Assembly (NCBI RefSeq): GCF_003144115.1
Contig: NW_020312018.1
Location: 295,658-359,657, forward strand
Reading direction: 5' to 3'
Length of the DNA: 64,000 nt
DNA from: Tilletiopsis washingtonensis
Lineage: Eukaryota; Basidiomycota; Exobasidiomycetes; Entylomatales
In this document: one piece after another, positions 10,356-23,039 of the stretch
How positions within the stretch are numbered: position 1 is the first letter of the stretch
How the letters are laid out: each line of letters begins with the position of its first letter
Notes under the pieces: model-generated
What the model was told of the DNA's origin: nothing
Database searches by the model: none
The model's input: only the letters and a program-made list of their open reading frames with translations
Program-made: the position numbers and the translations under genes

Positions 10356-13300
10356 TCAGTGACCGTTGTGGCCGATCGAGTCGTGTGCCGTCAGCGCCTC
10401 GTCCGCGCGGTCAAGGTCGCGCGCCGAGAGAGTCTTTGAGCCGAGGAGGCCGGGCGTCGAGACTCCGCTCGTCGAGCCCACGCTGGCGCCGCGGTTGCGG
10501 CTCTTCATGACGAGGGGGAAGCGGAACGCCTCGTCCTCGTCGTCCTCCGTCTGGTTGAGCGCCTTCCAGAAGGCACTGCCCTTGTAGTCGCTCGTCGAGA
10601 GCGCCTGCATGTCCTGCAGCACCAAGCAAGGAGGCTCAGCGCATCTCCCAGACAACAGCTGCCCACTGCCGCGGCCGCCAGCTGGGCCTGATGCACTCAC
10701 CTCGCTCAGCGTGGCGTAGTCGCCCGGCGTCGTCGCGCCACGGAAGCGCGGCGAGGCGGGCATGGAGAGCGGCGGCGGCACCTTGTCGTTGCCCGGGTCA
10801 AAGTAGTCCATGTCATCCTCCTCGTTGAACGAGTCCGGGTAGGCACGACGCAGCGCCAGCTGACGCGCCTTTGCATACTCGAGGCCGAGCTTCTTCCAGT
10901 CGAGCACTGCCGGCATGAACAGGCGGTCAGCAGAGAGCACAGCAAGCACTGCGGAGCGCGCGTGGTGGTCTCACAGTCGGACAGCTGGGAGCAGGCAAGA
11001 CGAGTCAGTATGACGTGGGTGGCGCTTCTCCAAAGGCCCGACTCACGCGCTCCGTGCGGTTGCGCTGGTTGATGCGCTGCCGTCTCGTCTTCATGCAGTA
11101 GTCGACCATCTGGTCCGTCAGCTGGTTGACGCTGTCCTCGACGCTCTTCATGCGCCGGTCGACAATGTAGATGCCGTAGTCCTCGCTGTTCTCAATCGTG
11201 TCCTCCATGAAGCAGCCGAAGCCCGACAGGTTCGTCGTGATGCTCGGAATGCCCATGACGGTGCACTCTGCCGGCGTCTGCAGGACGCGAAGATCAGAAG
11301 TCAGTCGCTGCTGAGCCGCACTGCACCGTCCTCGCGCTGCCACTCACGTAGCCCCACGGCTCGTAGTACGAAGGAAAGACGCCCATGTGGCAGCCGCGGA
11401 CGAACTCCTCGTAGTCGAGGCCGAGAATGGGGTTGTTTGCATTGAGAAACTCGGGGTGGAAGATGATCTTGACGCGGTCCGAGGGGCGGTTGAAGAGCTG
11501 CACGCGGCGGATCTGGTTCAGGATCGGGTCGTTTGCGTCGTCGGCCATGTTGTGCGTCGTGACGGGCGGCAGACTGTTGCGCTTCAGAGCAAAGACGCGC
11601 CGCTTCAGCAGGATGCGGTCCTGCTCGGAGAGCAGCGTGGCGGGATCGATGATCTCCTGGTTGCCCTCGCTGTGGGCGCGCGCACAGCGCCACGTCAGCC
11701 TCGCGCGCATCGCTCATCTCGCCGCGCGGCGCGCTCGCGCACTCACCCCTGGTAGCGCGCGGTACGCTCAAACAGGCGCTCTCCGATGCGCTTCTGAATG
11801 TCGTTGACCGTCTCGCGCAGCTGCTTCGTCACAGCCTGGCCCTTGAGCGCCTCGATTGTGTAGCTATTCGTGGCCGCGGGCATGATGATGAAGGCCACGA
11901 CGGTCATCTTGCTGCCCATCTTCTGCAGCCGGTGGTTCAGCCGCGCAAGCGACTCGATGAACATGTCGACACCCTTGTTGCGGTACTCGTAGCGACCCGC
12001 AGTGAAGAAGTACTGCGCGCGCGCAAAAGGAGGAGCGTCAGTCAAGGCAGCCAAGTACGGGGGCAGAAGTCGGTCGCAGGCGCAGCGAGGAGAGCAGCGT
12101 GTGCGCAGAGGAACTAGGGTCGCCGGGACAGGGCAGGCCAGACACGACGCCTCCGAGACCTGCGCCGACAGCCCATGCCCAACGCGGCCCATGCCCAACG
12201 CGTAGCGCCCACTGCCACCATGGCCCTCTCCCTCTCGCGTTCATCGCGCGCGCGACTCACCAGCGTGTTGTCGAGGTCAAAGTCGTAGTGCCCGTAGAAG
12301 TGGCCCTTGATGAACTCGTTGATCTTGTTCTTGCTGACGGCGTGCAGGTTCTGGAACTCGTGCATGGCGCTGAACTTGACGACGTTGAGGCCGTTGGGCA
12401 GCACGCCGTCGGGCTTGCGCTTGAGCAAGTGCTCGCTCTCGTACGCCGTAATGTGGCTGACGGTCGTGAAGACATCTGCGCAGTGCGCGGCGCTGCGCTC
12501 AATGCAGTAACGGTGGTAGATGCCGCGCTTGCCCGCCTCGTGGTCGACATCAAAGTACTGCAGGTTGTTGTAGAAGTCCACCGAGCCGGCACACAGGTAG
12601 CGGCCCAGCAGCGTGGCGTGCGTCGTGAAGATCGTCGTCACGTCGATGCGGCGCTTGCGGCAGAGCGGGATGGCCAGACCGGCTTGCCACTCGTGGAAGT
12701 GGGCAATGATGGCCTTCTTGCGCTCTTGAATCGCGAACTGCACGAGAGACAGAGAGAGGCAGAGTCAGTGCTGCTGTTTCGGCGCTTTCTTCCCTTCGTT
12801 GCCCTCGCGCCGCGCCCGCGTCGCACTCACCTCGCCAAGGAACCAGGCGACGAGGTAGCCAAAGACGAGCGTCTCGTTGGTCTCGTGGTCGTTCTGCGGC
12901 GTCGGGATGCCGGCCGCGTTCCAGAGGTCGCCCTTCCACTCATCGAGGCGATGATACATGCTGCCCGTGTCGAAGAGCAGCACGCGCGGCGCGCGCTCGA
13001 TGAGCCAGCGCCCGTAGAGGAACTTGACGCCGCGCTCGCGCATGCTGTTCAGCGTCGAGCGCAGCGCCGGATCCTCGGGCTCGACAGACTCGACTTCCAT
13101 CGGCGCCGTCTTGTAGGACAGCGGACCGATGAGCGTGTAGCGATCGCCATACTCTTGTGCGGTCACGGGAGCCTTGGTCTTGATGACCGTGTAGATGCCG
13201 CCGACTGGGGCACAAGGGTCAGCAGACGAAGCGGCACGCGCGGCCAAGCGAGACATGTGCGCCATGAGCCACGCCGGCGGCGAGTCGAGCCAGCCCGGGC

Positions 13301-13441
13301 CTCTGCCTCTGCCTCTGCCTCTGCCTCTGTCACCCTCCTGGCGCGCGCCCCGTCGGTGCACTCACCCTTGTTGGCGACCTCCCAGGCGACCTCGAAGAGC
13401 AGCGGGTTGCGCACATCGCGCTTCTCTGCGACGTCGGACAT
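10356..13441 (-). CDS. GSY1: Glycogen synthase (GT3 family)
   Basis: Nine exons on the minus strand: 13366-13441, 12831-13204, 12261-12737, 11747-12012, 11348-11669, 11047-11277, 10975-10984, 10701-10906 and 10356-10613, together 739 residues. The enzyme adds glucose from UDP-glucose to glycogen in the cytosol. The N-terminus [17 protein letters not shown] is the sugar-nucleotide-binding start of eukaryotic glycogen synthases. [20 protein letters not shown] and the acidic pair in EPWGYTPAE, joined across an intron, are family hallmarks. Exon 7 is only 10 nt (L-S-D plus one base) and is needed to give [18 protein letters not shown]. The C-terminal ~90 residues are Ser-rich with acidic residues, the region where fungal and animal enzymes are inhibited by phosphorylation. 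Alternative joins break the frame or the conserved sequence. Confidence 0.95.
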
Positions 13442-15527
13442 GGCTGGGCTGTGCGTCAAGGGAGCGCGACGCTGAGAAAGCCGGCGCGAGCGCAGGAGTG
13501 GAGGTGTGGATGGGGCAGCTCGCGTGCGAAGAAGAGGCGGGACGACGGATGTGTGTGTGTGTGTGTGTGTGTGCGCAGAGCGGATGCAGCGTAGGTGCAG
13601 GAGGTGGTGGCGCTGGAGGAAGCAGCGAGCGCACGGCCGGGGATGGAGTGGGTGTGGAGAGGCAGGGCGAAGAGGCGTGTGGGGAAGACTCGCCGAGGCA
13701 GCAGGTGCGAGGCAGGAGAGGCGCCGATGCCCAATGTGCGTGCGCGCGGCCGACCGGGCGCAGCGCAGGCGCAGGCGCAGAGACTGCCGGCCGGCCGCGA
13801 AGACAGCAGCAGCCACGGCGAGCGCACGGCGCCCCACGCTGCCGCGCGCAGCCGCAGGCACGCCGCCCGCGGCCACGGCGTCGCACCGCGCAGGCGCCAC
13901 CCCAGCATCCCTTCCTCTTCGCTCTGCAGCCGGCGCTCGCATGCTCACGGCGCCTGCTTCCACCACAGCTGCTGTGCATCCAGCACCCTCCAGCTTGCAG
14001 GCATCAGCATGTGCTGCCGCTGCGGCAGCGGCTGCTGCCAGCGCCCAGCGACGCAGCGACGGTGCAGGTGGCGGCTCGGCCTTCGCGAGCGCGGCGCCTG
14101 CCCTGTGCGCAGGCACGGCGGTGACGCACGCCGCGGCGGTGCTCCCTGTGGGCACTGCGCCAGTCTAGTGTCCGCTCTCCAGGAAGAAACCGCAACGTCG
14201 AGCGCACGGCCAGCCTCCAGGTGCAGCTCAGGTGCAGAGCCGCGCAGAGCGTGCGACGGCCTCGCATGGATGATGGCGCAGGCAGCCGCTCACAGTCAGC
14301 GAACCCCGGCACCGAGACGGCGCCGCGGCTCAGCTCTCTGGTCCTGCAGCTGACGGCGCCGGCCCTCTGACCCCTCTCTCGGCGCCGAAACAGCGCGACG
14401 AGAGCTTCCATTCCTGGGGTAGAGCGTGAGCGCGCACTGTATGCGAGATGAGTGCGCCCGTCGACAGGGGTGCGCTCCTGATCTCGTGTTGTTGGGCGAC
14501 ATGCCAGGCACCGCCAGCGAGACAAGCGTCCCCATGAGGAGCGCGAGGTACCGCTACGCCGCGCTGCTTGGCGTCGCGGCCGCAGCTGCTGGGCGCTGCA
14601 GCCGACTCGCCTCGTCCCCAGGGACCTTTCTGCGTCTGCCTCCGGTTCGGACAGCGTCCTGCGCCTCTCTCGCAGTCGGTCGTGTGAGCGAGCACCATGC
14701 AGCTGATGCTGGTCGTTGCTGCGGCTTGCCTGCTGCTGTGCTTGCAGGTGCAGCGCCAGCCGCAGAGATTCTCCGCCGCTGCGGCGCCCGCCGGCGCGAG
14801 CTCGGCGAGACTCGACTCGGCCGCTCGGTGCTGCGCTGCAAGCTGCTCCATGGGGGGCATCGCGCATGCTTTGCGCTGCCCCCGCGGGTCGTTCGACGGA
14901 GTCTGCATACGCACGCCGGGCGGCGGTGCCGGCAGCCGGTGCCTGGTGGGGCCGAGAGCCCTGAGCATGACAGCAGCAGCGGCGCGGCACAGGCGAGCGC
15001 TGTGCTTGCAGCTCGACCTCTGGCAAGGCCGACGCTGAGGCTGGCCTCTGCAAGGCGCTCGGATCACGAGGCTGAGCCTGCGTCAGGCGACGCACTCTCG
15101 GCAAACTCGAGACGCTGGCGAGAGAGCTCTCCGACGAGACAAGGCGAAAGTCAACAGCCCAAGCCACCAGTGGGGTGATGCGCACGCGCAGCCATCAGCA
15201 GCACGCACGAGTGCAGACACGACTCTTTGGTATTGCGTGAGTGCAAGGAAAGTAAACCAGGCGAGAGGGCGGGGGGTCAGAGATGCAGTTAAGATGCGCG
15301 AGGAAAGACGTGGCGTCCGGGAGAGCGAGGGTGAGGGAGGGATCGGGCGGGGGATCCATGAGAGAGACTGGCTGAGAAAAGGGGTCCGGGGGAGAGGGAA
15401 TGCGGAATGAGGTTTGCCTTCCTAAACGGAGAATGGAGATGAGAGAAAGGTTGTCCATGTGTGTGTGTGACGCGAGAAAGACGAAGCGAGAGAGAGCGGT
15501 GACAGTGGCAGGCCACGCAGCACCGCG
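13442..15527. other. Intergenic, upstream of glycogen synthase and downstream of phosphodiesterase
   Basis: About 2.1 kb between two minus-strand genes, so it holds the glycogen synthase promoter and the phosphodiesterase 3' flank. It contains a GT dinucleotide run near 13550. Long overlapping frames between 13.2 and 15.2 kb on both strands are Ala/Arg-rich with no recognisable domain or splice support. I see no gene. Confidence 0.55.
13549..13573. repeat. (GT)n microsatellite
   Basis: An uninterrupted TG/GT dinucleotide run of about 24 bases, ~110 bases upstream of the glycogen synthase ATG (the gene is on the minus strand). On the coding strand this is a CA tract in the likely promoter or leader. 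Confidence 0.9.
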
Positions 15528-18500
15528 CTACTTGCCCGCGATGAAGCGACGCATCCGATCGATCGGCTTGCGCTTCGGCTTCGTCGGCGACGCCTGCAGC
15601 TTGGTGGGCGGTTCCATCGTCGAAGCAGCGTGACTGACACTGCTGCTCGAAGCCGAGATGGGCGGCAGGCTGCCCAGTGCAGCGGCATCGAGTTCGGCGT
15701 CCGTGCCGCCATGCTGCAATGCGCCGTTGCTCTTCGGCAGCGGCACACCTCCGCCTCCTCCTCCAACGGCAGAGGCACTGCTCGTAGCTACCGTCGACGA
15801 GGAAGCTGCAGTGGCGGGCGTTGAGGCGAGTGAGCCAAGTGAGGAGACTGCACTGTCGCTCGATGCCGTGCGTGCTCGATCGTCTGCCTCGACGCTCGAC
15901 GCCGCAATGCCAGGCCGTACGGCGCGCGAAGAGGCCATCGAGGAGCAAGGCACGAGTGGAGTGCTAGGCACTGAAGAGATGACCTCGCAGAGTGGAGCTG
16001 CCCAATTGCGCGTGGCCGACGCAAGCGCATCCTCGAGGGTGTGCTGCACCATCAGACGAGCTGCGACTGCATCTGGGGCGGCTCCAGGAAGAGGAGGCAG
16101 GAAGATGGCGGGCAGTCGCAGGCGCTCGGCTGCCAGGATCGTAAGCACGGCCGGGAAGCCTCCGCGGTGCAGACGCGAGGCCTCCTCGAGCGCCACAGCG
16201 GCTTCGTCGGGCGGCTCTTCGGTGGCACAGAGCTCTAGTGCGGAATGCACCGCGTCGAGTTGCTCTAGGCGCTTGCCCCACAGCACCGAGTTCTCGCATG
16301 CGGTAGCTGCGTATGGCTGTAGCTCTGCGTAGAGGAGGACAGAGCGTGAGCAAGCAAAGTCAAGCCTTGTCGCCATCAGTGATGCCACTCACCGGGAACG
16401 ATGCGCGCCAGTGTATCGAGCAATGGCGTGACGAAGAAACGTACGAAAGCGACTTGCCCTCGAGCTAATGATCGTTCCTCGTGCAGTTCGCCAGCCGCGA
16501 CGAGAGCGTCTACGCTGAGTTCCGCCGAGTCTGCTGCCGCGCCTCCACCGCCGCCGATCTGCGCGACCATCTGCGCAGCGCTGGTTCTGCGCAAGCCCTC
16601 TTCGTCGCCCGTCGTGGCGTTTGGCAAGGGCGCCGTACCAGCGTGAGTCTTGTGGGGCCCATGCTTGTGCTTGCAGGCAACTGCGCCACCTCCCACCGTC
16701 GCAGGCAATCCGCACTCTGCCTCGAGCGCACTCTGTCGCTCCCACTCTCTCCGCAAAGCCAAGCTCCATCTCCGACCAATGCTGCGCACTCGCACTGGGT
16801 TGCTGACGTCTGCGCACTTGAGTAGCGCCGAGCAGAGCAGCGTGCGTTCCTCTCGCGGCCGTGCTCGAATGAGGGCAGCGCGCTCAGCAGGCGTGGAGGG
16901 CGCACCATCGTCGCCGTAGAGGCGCCGCTCGAACGCTTCTAGCTCCTCGACGAAGCGCGCATGGATGGCCATGTCGGTGGCGAGCACGCACGTTCGAATG
17001 AGACTGCCAAGCTCGGAACGGCTGCCCGAGGCAGCCCAGGTCAGTTGACTGAGGCCGCAGCGCTCCAGCAGGCCCTCGAGCAGCAGCACGTGGTAACTCT
17101 CCAACGGACTGCCTTCGGGCGCACGTGCTGCCGGCGACGCCGCCGCCGGAGAGCTGGCACTTGAGACGCTTGCGTCGTGGTGAGGCGCAGCGCAGCGAAA
17201 GGCAGTGGCGATAGGCGCCTCTGCGTTGCCGAGATAGGCGTTTGAAAGACCCGGATGACCTGCGTCGTGTCCGATGGCTGCAAAGAGCAAGGCGAGGGCA
17301 TCGAGAGGCGCGACAGGCGAATGCCGCGCATCCCACTCGCTGTGCCCCGTCGCGACGAGCTTGGGCAGCGCGCCCAGGTCGGCCAGCAGCACGTAGAGTG
17401 CCTGAAGCACATCGGTCGCGTGGTGGACGTTGTGGTAGGCGTTTGAGGAGTGGTACAGCTCTGCAATGCCGTCGACTAGCCGGCGCACAGCCTCGGGCGC
17501 AATGTCGAGGAACGCCGCCATCGTCGTCATCTCCTCGCCCTTGCTGCCTGGTGGCTCATCAGGCGCCAGCAGAGAACGAGGCAAAGGCGCGTTCAGTGCC
17601 GTGTCGAAGAGCATGACGCAGGCGGTGCGCAGCTCCTCTTCGTTGAGATCCAAACTGCAGAAGTCCCAGCTTGCGAGCTGTGTGACCAGGCGCGCACGAT
17701 TGGCGCTTGCACGCACAGAACGCCGCGGGTAGAGCGTGCTGGTGGCAGCGAACGTCTGCGGCGGCGCTCCCTGACCGGAAGCAGAGCGCGAGACGGGCGG
17801 CGACGGCACCACACGAGGAAGCACGACTGGTAGCTCACTGTGTCGCCGAGGCGTGGCAGTGGCACATGTGCAAGGTGGTGCCTCGCTTGCTCGTCGAGGC
17901 GGCCCGGAGAGCGGGTTGAGCGCACCACGCTTGGGCGCATGCAGCAGTGTCGTGTAGTGTGCCACGACGGGGGTGGCGCTTGTTGCATGCGCCGGATTCT
18001 CGTGCGGCATCCACTGCGGCGCCAAGAGAGCAGGCGCTGCGGCAGCCGCGCCTTGCGGCTCTGCTCCCGGAAAGGCGTACGATGCAAAGCTGGCGATGTC
18101 CTTGGGCCCCGCCGAGCTTGCGAGCGGCGGCGGCAATGGATGCTCGTGCGAGGAAGGCGAGGGTCCCATGCTCGTTGCGGCGAGGTCAGACGCTATCCGA
18201 GGAGCGTCGCGCCGTCGTCTGCCCCAGCTACTGCTCGAGGCACCGGCTCCAGAGCCACTGGACGAAGGCCGTGATGGCGGCCGAGAGCGCGGCAGGATGC
18301 TCCAGCGACTCGCCTTGAGCGTGCCAGCCGAGCCACGACGCTGCTCCAGCATCTCCTGGGTCGGCTCGGCAGAGAGCTCCAACGCCGCACCGCTGCTGCG
18401 CCGCCGTGCTGCATCCGGACGCGGTGCAGTGCCGGCAGCGACAAGATGCGAGGGCGCAGAAGGTGCAGCCAGCATCTCTCGGCTACTGCTCGGCGGCAAA

Positions 18501-18835
18501 GGTACCGCGGACTCTGCACCCGCACCGCTGCCGCTCGCGCCGCTGCGCTTGGAGCCGCTGCGCAGATCGAGCCAGCTGGAGCGAGCACGCACCTGCAGCG
18601 CTCTGTACGTCGTCTGCAGTTTGCCCATCGAGGGTGCCGGCGAGGTGCCTTCTGCATGCGCGGCCTGGCGACTGCTGCTGCTGCTCGATCCGCCACTGCC
18701 ACTGCCGCTCGCCGTACTGGCGCTGAGCGCGCGAGGCTTGGCCAGCAGGATGGGCGACGCAGTGGGCGAGACGGGCTGCGGCGACGAGCGCGCCGGCTGC
18801 ATCGTCGGCGCGCTGAGCGTGTGCGGCGAAGCCAT
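15528..18835 (-). CDS. 3',5'-cyclic-nucleotide phosphodiesterase (class I PDE, HD domain)
   Basis: Two exons, 16393-18835 and 15528-16324, join in frame (G|AG, Glu) to give 1079 residues. The enzyme hydrolyses cAMP and so dampens PKA signalling. The first ~400 residues are Ser/Pro/Ala-rich and look disordered. The PDE catalytic domain follows with its metal-binding motifs: HNVHHATDV (about residue 465), GHDAGHPGLSN (about 523), an ATDMAIH segment and CADVSNP. Ser/Ala/Pro-rich insertions interrupt it after the second motif and again before FVRFFVTPL. The C-terminal 260 residues continue the domain and end in another Ser-rich tail with KRKPIDRMRRF. It is much longer than yeast Pde2 (~526 residues). 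It resembles fungal high-affinity and animal class I PDEs; nucleotide specificity is inferred. Confidence 0.9.
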
Positions 18836-21648
18836 GCCGCGTGCGTGACGAGCCCACTACGGGGTGAAGGAGAAGAGAAAGAGAGGCGCCGGAAGGATGC
18901 TATCGCAGCGATGCTGGATGCATGGGATGCGCTTGTCGCGGGCGGCGAGGCGAAGTGAGGCACACGCGTGCGCGTGCGAGAGAGAGAGGCGGCAGGCGCC
19001 GCGCTGGCTACGCGAGATGGAGCGTGTGCAGAGAGATGCTGGAGATGACGGGCGGCGGCGAGGATGCAGGCGGCAGCAACGGAGCAGAGAACGCAGATGG
19101 GTGGATGCGGCGAGCGAGAGCGAGGCGGGTGCGCGTCTAGAGGCGCGCGCGCGTCGGGGCGAGAGCGAGGCTGGGCGCACCACACGCGGCGAGAGCGAGG
19201 TGGATGCGGGCGCGGCTGGGAGCGACGAGACACGGCGTGGCGTGTGTGCAGGTGTGTGAGTGTGAGAGGACGAGACGTGTGCGGGTTGCGAGAAGGCGCG
19301 AAGGAGGATGCGAGAGCAGAGGAGAGGCCAGGGGCCGCACGCGAGGTGAGAGAGGCCGAGGCTGAGGGTGAGGCGCGGAGGCGCGTCGTGCGAGGAGCGC
19401 GGCCGGCCGATGCTGCGCTGGATGGCGGCCTGGCGGGAGGCGCACGCCCAGCAGCGACACGCGAAAGGGAAGCGCACCTCTCGCACGCCTAGCGCCTGCA
19501 CGCCGCCGCGTCGGGCTCCGCGCCGCCGCACCGTTGGACGGCCAGCGTGCAGCGCAGCGCATGTGCCAGATGTTGCCCTGCATCCACGGCGCTGCCAGCG
19601 CCACAGCGGAGGCGCGAAGGGCGCGTGGCATGCGCCTGCCGGACGCGGCGGCGGAGCGCGGCGGCGCGGCGGGTGCAGCAGCAGCACGCGCGCGTGAGGT
19701 GCCGCAGCGCCGCCGCCGCACTCGGGCAACTCCCGCGCGAGGCGCGAGGCGTGAGGCACGGCGCCTGCGCCTGTCGTGGAGAGAGATGCAGCTCGACTTC
19801 TCGGGCACGAGAGCAGCAGCAGTTACTCCTGAGCGAGGCGCACATCTCCCCTCCTCCCTCTCGCGCCCCTCGCGAGTAAGAGTTGGACAGACGAGCCGCA
19901 GCGGACATGCGCATGGCAGCTGCCGCTCTACGTCTGCGATGCTGTGCTTCCACACCCCTGCATGCTGAGGCTGAGTGCTCCACGCTGGGCCGTTTTGGGC
20001 CTCCGCGCCGCTGCACGATGCATCCATCTGCAGCAGGGACAGGCGAGGCTTGGGTGTTGCGCTGGCCGCCAGGGTGCAGCAGCGACTGCGAGGCCGCATC
20101 TCCCCGCGCCTCTCTCTCTCGCTCGGCTGCAGGCGCACTCGCATCTTGAGCTCCGCCTGCGGTGCACACCCGAGCATGAAGGATGCGCTTCTGCATGCTG
20201 TGTGGGTGTGGCGCTCGGCGCGACGGACAGCCCATCAAGACGGCATGGCGTGGGGGGTGCGAGGCAAGCCGCTAAGAGCATACGTCGGGCGCTCGAACGC
20301 ATCCGAGTTGGCGCGCTCGCTTGGCCCTCCGCCCTCCGCCTCGGCCTCGGGCGAAGGCATGAACAGGGCGTGCCAAGCCACATGTTGATGCTGGGGCATG
20401 CTGGGGCTTGAAGAACGGTGCCACGCGGCACAGCGCGCAGACTGCGAAGAGGGCTGAGGCCCACGACGTGGCTAGGCCGTCGCGTGTGCTCGTCCTCCAC
20501 GCAGCCGTCCCAGCTTGCTTCCACAGCGTCGACGCCGTGGCTTGACCACAAATTCCCGGCGTCCATGCGAGCCACAAACCCAGTTCGAGCGCAATGGCAG
20601 CTCGGACACCCGGGACACGCCACGCCTGACCCGAGGCGCCGATCATTGCGTCGGAGGAGCGTCCGACGCGTGGCGTCGGCCCGGGCGCGGGGGGCGCGGC
20701 TTGGCCGTGGACCCCCGATCGTGGCGCTGTGGACCGAGCAACCTCTAGAACGAGTCTGCTCGCCGCCGACTGATACTGCAGCGCGCAGTCGACTTGCCCT
20801 CTCGAGAGCCTGCAAGACACTCGCAATTTCGGCAAAAACGGCGGATGAACACCGTGCTTGCTCGAGCGGTACGCCATGTGGCGCAGCGGGCGGCGGGAGG
20901 GGGGCGGGCAGGCGTCACCGTCGCTGGGAGCACCCTCGGCCGAGCCGTGGCAGGCCGCTCATCAGCAGAAGAGAAGGTTTGGATGGGTATGCGACGACGG
21001 AGGAGCCCTCGAGCCGGGCTCATCAAGCCATCGCGTCGTTGTATATCCTGAACGTGATCGCTCGATGGCGAGACCTCTCGGCACGAGCAAGCGCGACAAC
21101 CAGACTGAAGCGACCCACGCTTGGCTGCAAAGCAGGTGCGGATTTCAGGCCCGGGACTGCTGCCGTCTCTGTCGAGCTTGAGTAGCTCTCCCCATTCTGG
21201 TCCCATCTCTCTTCAGTCGAGCGGACAGAAGGCCACCAAAAAGCGATGCGACGTCTGTCCTTAGCTCGCCGTATGAGCCTCAGGCAAAGCCGGTAAGTGC
21301 CCTTGACCTCCTTTGGCTTGGCATTTGGCAAATCACACACACACCTGCGCGGCGAGTAATGAGAATATGGCGACGACTCCTTGCAGTCGCTCACCGGCCC
21401 CTCCCCCTCCCTCCGTGGTGGAGATGCGGAATTGAGGCGAGTCTGAGCTTGCTCTGCGCTCCCACGCGATGGGCAGCTTCGTGGACGACGAGGGATCGAG
21501 GCGAGTCTATTCTTTCTGCAGCTGCTCATTCTGCGAAGAGACTGGACGGCGAATTTCTCGCAGAGACAAACAAACGGCATCCGGCACACGCGAGAGCAGC
21601 GCCAGTCTGCGTCGGAGCACAGCAGCGCAAGCGCAAGCGCAGCGCGCC

Positions 21649-21660
21649 GGGGGGGGGGGG
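21649..21660. repeat. G12 homopolymer tract
   Basis: Twelve consecutive G within the divergent interval. Such tracts are prone to length errors in assemblies. Confidence 0.85.
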
Positions 21661-21763
21661 CGGGACTGCGGCCGGCGACGCGCAGTAAGAGTCTGCTGCC
21701 CTCGCCACTGCTGCTGCTGCAGGGAAGAGAGCAAGCACATCAAGATAGGAGGAGCGCATCGGA

Positions 21764-21781
21764 CCCCCCCCCCCCCCCCCC
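21764..21781. repeat. C18 homopolymer tract
   Basis: Eighteen consecutive C, about 100 bases from the G12 tract. The two could pair as complementary strands of a local fold, or may simply be slippage-prone noncoding DNA. Confidence 0.85.
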
Positions 21782-23021
21782 GCGTTGCAGCTCGCTCGTG
21801 CGACGTGCCCGGGGGCGCAGGCGACCCTGAGCGCTGCTCTGCTCACCGTCCGCGGAGCGTGGAGAGGAAGCACAGCGCGCCGCCGCAGCGCTCCACACAC
21901 TCACACAGACGCAGCGCCGAGGCGCCCCAGCATCACACGAGAGCAGCGGCTGTGCCGCCAGAGCCGTCCTGCCTCTCACCGCTGCGAGTTCAGGGGATGA
22001 CGTGGCATCGCGGCCCTCGCCCAGCGCTGTCCGAGCCGGCTCCGGCGGCGGTGCACGCTGCTGCGGCGAGCCGCCGGACGCATGGGCTGCCCGAGGGGCG
22101 CCGGCCGCGCGGCCGAGCTGCTGCTGGCGTCGACGGGCCAAAATCGAAAAGCAGACGCGCCCGAGGATCTGCTAATGCCCAATAGCGCCGTCGTGCGTGC
22201 AGTATTGTATTGGCTTGAACCCTGAACGCTTGCACGGCCGAGCGCGCTCACGCCACGCCACGCTAGCAGGAGACGTCCGTCGCCAGACGCCGGCCGAGGT
22301 GGCACGCGAGAGAGGCAGACGCAGCGCTGCAGTCGCAGTGGCAGACAGCGGCGTTCGGCGCAGCAGCCGCAAGAGCGCATGATGGGCCAGGGCCGCGAGG
22401 GTTCCGACGAGCTGCCTTGGTGGTGCCACCGCCTCGGCGAGCTGAAGCGCAGGCGGAGCCGAGCGCGCCGCGGCGGCGCCTCAGCTCCGCACACCGCGCG
22501 CGACGCTGTCCATGGAGCACGAGCGCCTGTCGCGCAGCAGCAGGAGCGTGTCCTTGAGGAAGAGCACGGCGAAAGCATTGCTGCGCTGCAGCAGCGTCGG
22601 CTGCGAGACGGCGCAGTCAGAGTTGAGTCTTAGTGCGCGAGAGGCTGACGGCGGTGCCGATGCTCGCTCGGCCGGCGGTGCGCTGCTGACGTCGCCCACC
22701 GCGCCGCCGCGCCGCGCGGGCCGTCGTCGCTTGCGGCCGCCGCGCGCGCTTTGCCCCCGTCGCTGCTCTGCTGCGCGTCGCCCGCCTCGCCTCTTCGCTC
22801 CCGGCCTCTTCACCCCTGTCACCGAGTCTCGAACCCTCACGTCCGCCTCGCTCCCTCGCCCTGCGCTGCGCATCACCACAGTCACACTAGACTCGTGCGC
22901 GTCCTCGGCATCTTCGGTCTGTTGCTGCTGCATTCTCCGTCACCTGTCACTCTCGAACCTCTTCCCGCACCTCTCCCTCACCTCACTCCGTCACGTCCGA
23001 TCCTCTCTTCACCTCGCATCA

Positions 23022-23039
23022 ACACACACACACACACAC
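23022..23039. repeat. (AC)n microsatellite
   Basis: A run of nine AC dinucleotides in the C/T-rich leader of the RRM gene. Confidence 0.85.

Noticed and set aside
13163-15185. Several 200-390 codon frames on both strands upstream of glycogen synthase
   Set aside because: They overlap one another, lack conserved motifs and credible splice sites, and look like GC-driven noncoding frames.
21649-21781. Homopolymer pair as a transposon end or origin
   Set aside because: There is no inverted-repeat context beyond the homopolymers and no adjoining coding sequence.
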